Positions 1-5,052 of a stretch of DNA of 5,052 nt are shown piece by piece. The first letter of the stretch is position 1; each line of letters opens with the position of its first letter. Source of the stretch: Actinomycetes bacterium (lineage in GTDB: Bacteria > Actinomycetota > Coriobacteriia > Coriobacteriales > Coriobacteriaceae). Where the stretch lies: positions 1-5,052 of the forward strand of contig JAEZNV010000193.1 in assembly GCA_023441725.1 (NCBI GenBank). The letters run 5' to 3'. Under the pieces are notes generated by a model that had not been told where the DNA came from, ran no database searches, and saw nothing but the letters and a program-made list of their open reading frames with translations. The translations under genes were made by a program, and so were the position numbers.

Positions 1-90
1 CTCCAGCTCGATCCTGCCGGGCAGCTGGGTCGCGGTAACCTGTTTTCGGAGAAGCTCTTGGATGAGCTCGTCCAGAAAGGGGGCGCGTGA
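1..90 (+). CDS. C-terminal end of an unidentified protein (5' part outside the window)
   Basis: An open frame enters from the left edge in frame 1 and ends at the TGA at 88-90, giving 29 residues that finish in NLFSEKLLDELVQKGGA. The tail is hydrophilic and probably helical. I do not recognise the family from so short a piece. The stop lies two bases before the preferred etfB start, and the etfB ribosome binding site lies inside this gene, so the two are almost certainly co-transcribed and translationally coupled. Genes joined to etfBA in anaerobes often encode the dehydrogenase that exchanges electrons with the flavoprotein, for example an acyl-CoA or FAD-linked 2-hydroxyacid dehydrogenase. 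That is a guess from context only. The tail does not look like the C-terminus I would expect of a typical acyl-CoA dehydrogenase. Confidence 0.7.
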   Translation, partial: LQLDPAGQLGRGNLFSEKLLDELVQKGGA

Positions 91-92
91 AG

Positions 93-908
93 ATGAGCGA
101 TTTCCATATGGTGGTGTGCGTCAAGGCGGTGCCCGGAAGCACCGAGGTCAAGATGGACCCCAAGACCAATACTATCGTGCGCGATGGCAAACAGGCGGTC
201 ATTAATCCTTTTGACGCGAGCGCTTTGGAATGCGCGCTGGCGCTGAAGGACGACTTTATCGGCTTTGGCATGGACGTGCGCGTAACGGTGGTGTCGATGG
301 GCATCCCCGCGACTGAATCGCTATTGCGCGACTGCATCGCCCGAGGCGCCGATGACGCGCTGCTGCTAACCGATCGCGCCTTTGCAGGTGCCGATACTCT
401 GGCAACCACCTATGCCCTCAAGTGCGGCATCGAGGCGCTCGACGAGGACTTTGACCTGCTCATCTGCGGCAAGATGGCGGTGGACGGCGATACAGCCCAG
501 ATTGGACCCGAGCTTGCCGGTGCCTTTGAGATTCCCTGCGTGACCGACGTGAGCTGCGTGCAGAGCGCGGGCTTTACGACTTGCGGCTCGCTGGCTCTTG
601 TTCACGGCTGCGATGCCGGCGAGGAGACGGTCTATCTTGAGATGCCGTGCGCGATGACGACCGCCAAGGAGATTGGCCAACTGCGCATGCCGAGCATTGC
701 CGGTATTCGTGCGGCCGAGGAGGCGGACGTGCGTGTGGTCAACGCTGCCGACGTGCATGCCGACCCCGCGCGCTGCGGCCTTGCCGGCTCGCCGACACAG
801 GTCGTGCGATCGTTTGTGCCCGACCGCGACCAAACGTGCGAGGCCGTTGACGGAACGGCGTCCGAGCAGGCGGCGAAACTTGCCAAGATCATCGAGGGGA
901 TGGCATAG
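93..908 (+). CDS. etfB: Electron transfer flavoprotein, beta subunit (EtfB/FixA family)
   Basis: This is the small subunit of a cytoplasmic heterodimeric electron transfer flavoprotein, which moves electrons between a flavin dehydrogenase and NADH, ferredoxin or quinone partners. The 271 residues are close to the usual 250-270. The N-terminus has the family pattern VVCVKAVPGSTEVKMD, followed by INPFDASALECALALKD. The nucleotide-binding signature GKMAVDGDTAQIGP lies at about residues 126-139. The DGDTAQ form is the one known from FAD-binding, bifurcating-type EtfB; mammalian-type AMP-binding EtfB differs here. I chose the ATG at 93 because the purine-rich AAAGGGGG (76-83) lies 9 bases before it. 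A GTG at 87 would overlap the upstream stop but leaves only 3 bases, and an ATG at 108 would also preserve the conserved core. The stop abuts etfA. Identification is firm; bifurcation is inferred. Confidence 0.95.
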   Translation: MSDFHMVVCVKAVPGSTEVKMDPKTNTIVRDGKQAVINPFDASALECALALKDDFIGFGMDVRVTVVSMGIPATESLLRDCIARGADDALLLTDRAFAGADTLATTYALKCGIEALDEDFDLLICGKMAVDGDTAQIGPELAGAFEIPCVTDVSCVQSAGFTTCGSLALVHGCDAGEETVYLEMPCAMTTAKEIGQLRMPSIAGIRAAEEADVRVVNAADVHADPARCGLAGSPTQVVRSFVPDRDQTCEAVDGTASEQAAKLAKIIEGMA

Positions 909-2114
909 ATGAGCGGACTGATTATCGATAGCGAAGCCTGTATCGGCTGCGGTCGCTGCGTTCGCGCCTGTGCCTCGGGCGGCATTGTAGTGGAAGGCGA
1001 GCGGCCCAACCGTTGCGCCCGCGTAACCGACGGCTGCATCCTATGCGGTGGGTGCGTCGACGCCTGCCCCGTCAACGCCATCTCGATCGAGCGTGACGAG
1101 GCCGCTGGCGCGGTGGACCTTGATGCATATCGAGACATTTGGGTATTCGTGCAGACCGACGAGCACGATACGGTGACTCCCGTTGCCTATGAGCTCATGG
1201 GCAAGGGCCGCGAGCTTGCCGATGCTCGCGGCTGCCGTCTGGTGGCACTGGTCGGCATGAGCCCCGAGGGCTCGCTTGGGGACCTCGAACTCCTGGTTTG
1301 TGCCGGCGCGGACGAGGTCCTGGTCTGTCGCGACGAGCGTCTGCGCCAGAACGATGCGGAGGTTTACGCCCGGCTGATCTGCGATTTGGTGGCAGAGCGC
1401 AAGCCCGAGGCCATTCTGTACGGTGCGACCGCCTTTGGCCGCGAACTGGCACCCGGCGTTGCCGTGCGTTTGCAGACGGGCCTTACGGCTGACTGCACGG
1501 TGCTTTCGATGGATGCGGAGACGGGGCTGCTGCAACAGACGCGTCCGGCGTTTGGCGGCAACCTGATGGCCACCATCGTCTGCCCCAATCATCGTCCTCA
1601 GATGGCAACGGTGCGTCCCGGCATCTTTAAGGCGCCCGACTTTGACTACGGCCGCTCCGGCACGATCACCCAGATATCGCTTGCGGATGATGCTAAGGCT
1701 CGTGTCGAGATCTCGATTCCCGCCGAGGAGTGGGGGCAGCAGGCATCAATTGCCGATGCCGAGCGCCTGGTCGTGGTGGGTCGCGGCATTGGTTCTAAGA
1801 AAAACCTGCCGCTGATGCGAAGGCTCGCCGAGGCTCTGGGAGCCGAGCTTGGCTGCACGCGACCTGTCGTGGAGGCCGGCTGGTTGGAGTATCGCCATCA
1901 GATTGGCCAGACGGGCGTATCGGTTTCGCCCAAGCTTCTCGTGAGTATCGGTGTTTCGGGCGCCATCCAGCATCTTGCCGGCATCGGTGGGGCGGAGTGC
2001 ATTATCGCCATCAACGAGGACCCGGATGCCCCCATCTTTGGTGCTGCCCAGTACAAGGTTGTCGGCGATGCCGTCGAGGTCGTCGAGGAGCTGCTGGCCC
2101 AGCTTGAGCGCTAG
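909..2114 (+). CDS. etfA: Electron transfer flavoprotein, alpha subunit with N-terminal 2x[4Fe-4S] ferredoxin domain
   Basis: This is the large Etf subunit and partner of the preceding EtfB. Its 401 residues exceed the usual 310-340 because of an N-terminal ferredoxin domain with cysteines at 11, 14, 17 and 21 and at 43, 46, 49 and 53. Both sets are CxxCxxCxxxC, enough for two [4Fe-4S] clusters. Only the second is followed by proline. The Etf alpha N-domain spans about 75-270. The FAD-binding C-domain starts near residue 285 with VVVGRGIG (288-295), then R318, QIGQTG (331-336), GVSGAIQH (348-355) and AINEDPDAPIF (367-377). Ferredoxin-fused EtfA is known from bifurcating systems such as caffeyl-CoA reductase-Etf, so flavin-based bifurcation or ferredoxin coupling is plausible but unproven. 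The ATG follows the etfB TAG with no gap, and GAGGGGA (894-900) is 8 bases upstream. It appears to be the last gene of its operon. Confidence 0.96.
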   Translation: MSGLIIDSEACIGCGRCVRACASGGIVVEGERPNRCARVTDGCILCGGCVDACPVNAISIERDEAAGAVDLDAYRDIWVFVQTDEHDTVTPVAYELMGKGRELADARGCRLVALVGMSPEGSLGDLELLVCAGADEVLVCRDERLRQNDAEVYARLICDLVAERKPEAILYGATAFGRELAPGVAVRLQTGLTADCTVLSMDAETGLLQQTRPAFGGNLMATIVCPNHRPQMATVRPGIFKAPDFDYGRSGTITQISLADDAKARVEISIPAEEWGQQASIADAERLVVVGRGIGSKKNLPLMRRLAEALGAELGCTRPVVEAGWLEYRHQIGQTGVSVSPKLLVSIGVSGAIQHLAGIGGAECIIAINEDPDAPIFGAAQYKVVGDAVEVVEELLAQLER

Positions 2115-2923
2115 GCGTGCGCCAACCAGTCGCGCGTCTCGTCCTTTAGGCGCTCCCAGGTCGCTTGCGTGGCGGGATCGGTAAAGGGGCGCGCAATGCC
2201 AAAGGGCGCATCGAGCAGGCGGTAGATATCGCCCTGCTCACGCGCCAGCGCGCGGCTCGCTGGATAGACGAGCTCAAACATAAAGCAGATGAGTCCCACC
2301 AGGTAGTCTGCGGGCTCGTTGCGTTCATCGCGTGCGACGCAGCGGCGCTCGTCAAAGGCAGCGAGAGCCGGTGTCGAGAACCGGCTGGCGAGAAATGTGT
2401 CCTTATCAACCTTGAGGATGGTGTCGACGGTGCTGTCGGCGATGGTGCGCATAATGTCGATTTTGTCGCCATCGCGCACGATATCGCAGAAGCGCCGTGT
2501 ACGCTCGTCGAGTTGTGCCGGCAGGCGAAAGTCGCTGTGATAGGCGATGCTCGCGCGGATGAGCTCGTCGTGCTCGTCGGTCTCGATAAAATCTCGGATG
2601 CTTGTTGTGGCAGGCGCGTCGTCGGGGTTCTCGCCAAAGAGGACCCCGACGCCCAACGCTGCGTGGCTCATACTCTCGGCGTCCTTAAAGGTGTCCCAGC
2701 GCCGCAACTGTTCAAAGCGTCCCATATCGTGTAACAGGCCGCAAAGCCAGGCCAGGTCAATATCCTCTGTCGACCAGCTCTGCTCACGCGCCACGGCATC
2801 ACATGCCTCGGCAACGTGGTACGTATGCTCGATTTTGAGCGCGATGCGTGGGTTGGTGGCGTCGTAGGCATCGGTATAGCGTTTGAAGGCCGCGGTCGCC
2901 CGGCCCCGATCGATAGCTGTCAT
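2111..2923 (-). CDS. HD-domain protein, probable metal-dependent phosphohydrolase of unknown substrate
   Basis: This is a 270-residue soluble protein with no signal peptide or membrane segment. The HD superfamily pattern is visible: H33 or H36 in EHTYHVAEACDAV, the His-Asp pair H65-D66 in GLLHDMGRFEQ, H87 in MSHAALG, H129 in AYHSDF, and D153 in RDGDKIDIM. These residues would bind one or two divalent metals and hydrolyse a phosphate ester. The residues after about 160 are helical and less diagnostic. The substrate (nucleotide, cyclic or linear signalling molecule, or other) cannot be read from the sequence. The ATG at 2921-2923 is supported by AGGA (2931-2934 on the minus strand) 7 bases upstream. 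The gene converges on etfA with a shared CTAG and diverges from azlC. It seems monocistronic, and nothing around it suggests a partner. Confidence 0.85.
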   Translation of the reverse strand: MTAIDRGRATAAFKRYTDAYDATNPRIALKIEHTYHVAEACDAVAREQSWSTEDIDLAWLCGLLHDMGRFEQLRRWDTFKDAESMSHAALGVGVLFGENPDDAPATTSIRDFIETDEHDELIRASIAYHSDFRLPAQLDERTRRFCDIVRDGDKIDIMRTIADSTVDTILKVDKDTFLASRFSTPALAAFDERRCVARDERNEPADYLVGLICFMFELVYPASRALAREQGDIYRLLDAPFGIARPFTDPATQATWERLKDETRDWLAHA

Positions 2924-2954
2924 AATGACTTCCTAAAAAGCTGTGTCTTTCGAT

Positions 2955-2990
2955 CCGGTGGCAATTGTAGGTGAACTCGGTTGCCACCGG
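2955..2990. repeat. Perfect 10-bp inverted repeat with a 16-bp spacer between the HD gene and azlC
   Basis: CCGGTGGCAA (2955-2964) is matched exactly by TTGCCACCGG (2981-2990). The centres of the arms are 26 bp apart. It lies in the 127-bp divergent interval, the only non-coding DNA available for control of both neighbours. It could be an operator for a dimeric regulator or a stem-loop in a transcript leader. No T-tract follows on either strand, so it is not a standard intrinsic terminator. Its presence is certain; its role is inferred. Confidence 0.6.
2964..2969 (-). promoter_or_regulatory. Possible -10 element for the HD-domain gene
   Basis: Read on the minus strand, this hexamer is TACAAT, which matches five of six bases of TATAAT. 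It lies about 40 bases upstream of the HD gene start codon, a reasonable leader length. I see no convincing -35 hexamer at 16-18 bases spacing; the sequence there is GC-rich. It touches the left arm of the inverted repeat at 2955-2990, so a protein binding that repeat would cover it. The call is weak because a TACAAT-like hexamer can occur by chance. Confidence 0.3.
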
Positions 2991-3040
2991 GCGATGATTC
3001 TGCCGCGTCGTCGAATGCGGCTCGGAAATCTTGTCGGGAC

Positions 3041-3046
3041 GAGGAA
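3041..3046 (+). promoter_or_regulatory. Ribosome binding site that sets the azlC start
   Basis: GAGGAA lies five bases before the ATG at 3051. It supports this start over the in-frame GTG at 2943, which would add 36 residues rich in Arg and Gly and unlike an AzlC N-terminus, and which would read through the inverted repeat. The in-frame ATGs at 2994 and 3015 lack a comparable site. Confidence 0.7.
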
Positions 3047-3050
3047 CGCT

Positions 3051-3743
3051 ATGGTGCTCAAAATCGTTAAAACCGTCTGGCCGGTGATGCTTACCTATGT
3101 TGCGATAGGCGCGCCGTGCGGAATGATTATGGCACAGACGGGAATGGAGCCCTGGATGGTTTTTGCTCTGAGCAGCACGTTTGTGACGGGTAGCGGCCAG
3201 TTTATGGTCTGCAATCTGTGGCTGGCAGGTGTGCCTGCGGCATCGATTGTCGCAAGTGTGGCCGCAATCTCCTCGCGCTTTGCACTTTATTCGGCATCAA
3301 TCGCGCCCCATCTGAGGGGTGCCTCGAAGCGTCAGACGCTGGCTGTTGCCGCGACGCTCACCGAGGAGGCATACGGCATCTCGCTTGCCAAGTTGGTTGA
3401 AGGGGAGGATTGGGGTCCGCACGAGTCCTTTGCGCTCAACGCGATCCTCATCGCGACATGGGGCGTTTCGTGCACGATGGGCGCCGTTGTAGGCGCCGTT
3501 GTCGATGTCCCCACCGCTATTGCTGGCTTTGTCTGCACCTCGCTCTTTATCTGCCTGCTCTTTTCGCAGCGACTGTCGCGCGGCAATGTCGTGGCTGCCG
3601 TTATGGCTGCGGTGTCTGTCGCCATATGCAAGTTCTTGGGGTGGACGAATATCGCCGTGCCGGCAAGCGTGCTCGTCGGTGTTGCCGCGGCGCTTGCGTG
3701 CGATGCTTTCGCCGAAGGAAGGGGCGCTCGCGATGCCCGTTAA
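3051..3743 (+). CDS. azlC: AzlC family protein, large subunit of a branched-chain amino acid exporter
   Basis: This is a 230-residue, very hydrophobic inner-membrane protein of the AzlC/YgaZ family, which works with a small AzlD/YgaH partner to export branched-chain amino acids and analogues such as azaleucine. Family landmarks are the N-terminal helix with YVAIGAPCGM (16-25), FVTGSGQFMV (44-53; FAGSAQF in many relatives), SSRFALYSASIAPHLRG (74-90; N-L-R-H-x-L-Y-S in many relatives) and ATLTEEAYG (101-109; usually TDE). Likely membrane segments are about 8-28, 35-57, 60-82, 127-150, 154-172, 179-197 and 201-219. The length is typical for the family. The last 11 bases overlap azlD, so the two are translationally coupled. 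The departures at the SSRF and TEE sites mark a divergent branch, so the exact substrate is uncertain. Confidence 0.88.
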   Translation: MVLKIVKTVWPVMLTYVAIGAPCGMIMAQTGMEPWMVFALSSTFVTGSGQFMVCNLWLAGVPAASIVASVAAISSRFALYSASIAPHLRGASKRQTLAVAATLTEEAYGISLAKLVEGEDWGPHESFALNAILIATWGVSCTMGAVVGAVVDVPTAIAGFVCTSLFICLLFSQRLSRGNVVAAVMAAVSVAICKFLGWTNIAVPASVLVGVAAALACDAFAEGRGARDAR

Positions 3744-4056
3744 TGAGTTTTTGGTCCTGTGGCTGTCGTCATGGGCGGCTATCGCGTTTTTCCGCATTGC
3801 CCCGGCGTTTGCGTTGCGCGGGAGAACGCTGTCGCCCCGCGTTACCGAGGCCTTGGGTTATATTCCGCCCGCCGCCTTTGCGGCGCTGGTCGCTAACGAT
3901 TTGATAAGCCCTGGCGCTTTCGACGCCGGCTTGTGGCAGGGCTTGATTCCCTGGATTGCGGCTGCCGGTGTCGTGGCGGTGGCAATCAAGACAAAGTCGA
4001 TGTTGTGGTGCTGCGTCTCGGGCATCGTGTTCTATATCGTTTTGAGCCTTGTATAA
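3733..4056 (+). CDS. azlD: AzlD family protein, small subunit of a branched-chain amino acid exporter
   Basis: This is a 107-residue membrane protein beginning MPVNEFLVLWLSSWAAI, the usual size for AzlD/YgaH. About four hydrophobic segments are visible: residues 5-25, 42-62, 68-86 and 88-106. The motif LGYIPPAAFAALVAND in the second segment resembles the conserved L-x-Y-x-P-x-A-x-x-A-A-L region of AzlD. The frame is open from 3499, but the ATG at 3733 is chosen because AAGGAAGGGG (3715-3724) is 8 bases upstream and the product then matches family length. It overlaps the end of azlC by 11 bases in another frame, as is common for azlCD pairs. It should form a complex with AzlC in the cytoplasmic membrane. 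The TAA at 4054-4056 ends the operon. Confidence 0.87.
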   Translation: MPVNEFLVLWLSSWAAIAFFRIAPAFALRGRTLSPRVTEALGYIPPAAFAALVANDLISPGAFDAGLWQGLIPWIAAAGVVAVAIKTKSMLWCCVSGIVFYIVLSLV

Positions 4057-4061
4057 AAGCA

Positions 4062-4080
4062 GGGGCGCGTTTAGCGTCCC
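4062..4080. terminator. Possible hairpin after azlD, weak terminator candidate
   Basis: GGGGCGC (4062-4068) can pair with GCGTCCC (4074-4080) around a five-base loop, with one G-U wobble in plus-strand RNA. It begins six bases after the azlD stop. No T-run follows on the plus strand. On the minus strand the stem is followed by TGCTTTTAT, which is closer to an intrinsic terminator but would act on transcription from the right, where no minus-strand gene is seen in this window. Termination of azlCD here is plausible, not shown. Confidence 0.35.
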
Positions 4081-4123
4081 GGCCCAACGAATCGAATTTC
4101 TCACCGAGCCGGTCTGCTTCTTC

Positions 4124-4132
4124 TGGTACCAT
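4124..4132 (+). promoter_or_regulatory. Possible extended -10 promoter for the kdgT-like gene
   Basis: TGGTACCAT fits the extended -10 form TGnTAnnAT, with hexamer TACCAT at 4127-4132. No good -35 is visible 16-18 bases upstream, which is tolerated by extended -10 promoters. Transcription would start near 4139, leaving a leader of about 60 bases before the ATG at 4200. It is the best promoter-like sequence in this gap, but the call rests on one short match. Confidence 0.35.
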
Positions 4133-4139
4133 GGTCAAA

Positions 4140-4155
4140 CTTTACTGTAGCAAAG
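4140..4155. promoter_or_regulatory. Operator-like imperfect palindrome upstream of the kdgT-like gene
   Basis: CTTTACTGTAGCAAAG has half-sites that agree at 6 of 8 positions (CTTTACTG against CTTTGCTA). It would sit on the first transcribed bases if the extended -10 at 4124-4132 is used, a normal place for a repressor of a sugar-acid transporter gene. No regulator gene lies in the window. I cannot assign it to a named family such as IclR/KdgR, GntR or LacI. Confidence 0.35.
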
Positions 4156-4199
4156 CGTGACGTGGGCTTTTGTTCTGCGTCAGCGGAAATGGGGGTTTC

Positions 4200-5052
4200 A
4201 TGGCACAGGAAGCGACCGCCAACGAGCAAAAGAAATTCAAAGTACCGCGCATCCCGGGTGACATCATGATTTACCCGATGATCGTCGGCCTTTTGCTCAA
4301 CACCTTCTGCCCGCAGGTCTTTGAGATCGGCGGCTTCTTTACCGCCGCCTGCCGCGGCGGCTCCAATACCATCGTCGCCGCGATCCTGCTCTTCGTGGGT
4401 GCCGGCATCAGCTTTAAGTCCACGCCGGGCGCTATCAAGACCGGCATCGTCGTGCTGATCCCCAAGCTTGTTGTTGCGGCCGCCCTTGGCTTGGGTGTGG
4501 CATATTTCTTTAACGACAACTTCCTGGGCCTGAGCTCCGTGTCTATCATCGGCGGCATCACGTTTTGCAACATGGCGCTCTACACGGGCATCATGGGCGA
4601 GTTCGGCGACGAGTCCGAGCAGGGCGCCGTCGGTATCCTGTTCTTTACGGCCGGCCCCGCCGTCACCATGATCATTCTGGGCGTTTCGGGCCTCGCCAAC
4701 ATCCCCGTCGGCACCATCATCGGCTCCATCCTGCCGCTTGTTATCGGCATGGTTCTGGGCAACCTCTTCCCGTTCATCAAGAACCTGCTGGTTCCCGGCG
4801 CCAATCCCGCGATTGCCGTTATCGGATTTCAGCTCGGTGCGTCCATGAGCCTTTCGAGCTTTATCACCGGCGGCATCTCGGGCATCCTGCTGGGTCTCAT
4901 CACGCTCTTTATCGTCGGCCCCATCACCTTTGCGTTCGAGCGCCTGTGCGGTGGTAACGGCAAGGCGGCCGTTGCCTGCTCCACTATCGCCGGCACGGCT
5001 ATGACCACGCCGGTCGCCCTCGCCGAGGTCGCCCCGCGCTATGCCGAGCTTG
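4200..5052 (+). CDS. kdgT: 2-keto-3-deoxygluconate permease, KdgT family (3' end outside the window)
   Basis: This is an inner-membrane carrier of the KDGT family, which takes up 2-keto-3-deoxygluconate, an intermediate of pectin and hexuronate breakdown, probably by proton symport. 284 residues are visible without frame break; the family is about 310-330 long, so only a short tail is missing. From memory of E. coli KdgT the matching blocks are RIPGDIMIYPMIVG (17-30, IPGGMM in E. coli), NMALYTGIMGEFGD (124-137), GPAVTMIILGVSG (152-164) and AGTAMTTPVALAE (264-276). A charged tail of about 17 residues precedes the first membrane helix. The ATG at 4200 has only a GGGGG tract (4191-4195) 4 bases upstream as binding site. 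Ile, Gly and Ala codons are strongly biased to ATC, GGC and GCC, suggesting high expression. No uronate catabolic gene is in the window, so substrate assignment rests on family. Confidence 0.92.
   Translation, partial: MAQEATANEQKKFKVPRIPGDIMIYPMIVGLLLNTFCPQVFEIGGFFTAACRGGSNTIVAAILLFVGAGISFKSTPGAIKTGIVVLIPKLVVAAALGLGVAYFFNDNFLGLSSVSIIGGITFCNMALYTGIMGEFGDESEQGAVGILFFTAGPAVTMIILGVSGLANIPVGTIIGSILPLVIGMVLGNLFPFIKNLLVPGANPAIAVIGFQLGASMSLSSFITGGISGILLGLITLFIVGPITFAFERLCGGNGKAAVACSTIAGTAMTTPVALAEVAPRYAEL

Noticed and set aside
366..833. 155-codon open frame on the minus strand opposite etfB
   Set aside because: It lies opposite a firmly identified gene, is rich in Arg, Ala, His and Gly as expected for a GC-rich shadow, and shows no domain.
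1041..1592. 183-codon open frame on the minus strand opposite etfA
   Set aside because: It is a shadow of etfA with no motif and no ribosome binding site that I can support.
2106..2154. Bidirectional terminator between etfA and the HD gene
   Set aside because: Only 6-bp arms with a 37-base loop and no T-tract were found.
2165..2734. 189-codon plus-strand frame opposite the HD gene
   Set aside because: The minus-strand reading has the full HD motif set and a good ribosome binding site; this one has no recognisable domain.
2943..3050. N-terminal extension of azlC from the GTG at 2943
   Set aside because: It would add 36 non-membrane residues foreign to the family and cross the inverted repeat. 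The ATG at 3051 has GAGGAA at the right distance.
2955..3050. T-box or other amino acid riboswitch before azlC
   Set aside because: The CCGGTGGCAA/TTGCCACCGG pair hints at GGTGGNACC, but the T-box core, a specifier stem and a terminator are absent and the leader is too short.
3499..3732. Longer azlD start within azlC
   Set aside because: The extra 78 residues are an out-of-frame reading of azlC, and the ATG at 3733 gives the family length with a strong ribosome binding site.
4565..4957. 130-codon plus-strand frame inside the permease gene
   Set aside because: It is a Arg/His-rich out-of-frame reading of the KdgT-like gene, whose own frame is continuous and matches the family.

Overview
The window is about 60% G+C, densely coded, and built of short operons with overlapping or abutting genes. 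The codon style (GCC, GGC and ATC rich, with Shine-Dalgarno sites) and the gene set (a ferredoxin-fused electron transfer flavoprotein, AzlC/AzlD and a KdgT-type permease) suggest an anaerobic gut actinobacterium of the class Coriobacteriia, perhaps Collinsella. That placement is an inference from style and content, not from a marker gene.

Layout. Positions 1-90 hold the last 29 codons of an unidentified plus-strand gene. It runs directly into etfB (93-908) and etfA (909-2114), so these three form one transcription unit. EtfA carries two N-terminal [4Fe-4S] ferredoxin motifs, which makes the pair a candidate electron-bifurcating or ferredoxin-linked flavoprotein that would serve an acyl-CoA or 2-hydroxyacid dehydrogenase. 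A minus-strand HD-domain phosphohydrolase gene (2111-2923) meets etfA tail to tail, and the two stop codons share one CTAG. A 127-bp divergent interval follows, with a perfect 10-bp inverted repeat. Next come azlC (3051-3743) and azlD (3733-4056), which overlap by 11 bp and encode a probable branched-chain amino acid exporter. After a 143-bp gap containing a hairpin, an extended -10-like site and an operator-like palindrome, a 2-keto-3-deoxygluconate permease gene (kdgT-like) begins at 4200 and runs off the right edge.

Functional picture. The left part concerns redox balance through flavin and iron-sulfur electron transfer. The right part concerns membrane transport: export of branched-chain amino acids and uptake of a sugar acid released by pectin or hexuronate breakdown. 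The HD protein between them has no evident link to either. I saw no mobile element, CRISPR array, tRNA, rRNA or known riboswitch. Most of the window is ordinary metabolic core. The points most worth following up are the ferredoxin-fused EtfA with its cut-off partner gene, and the two palindromic intergenic elements.
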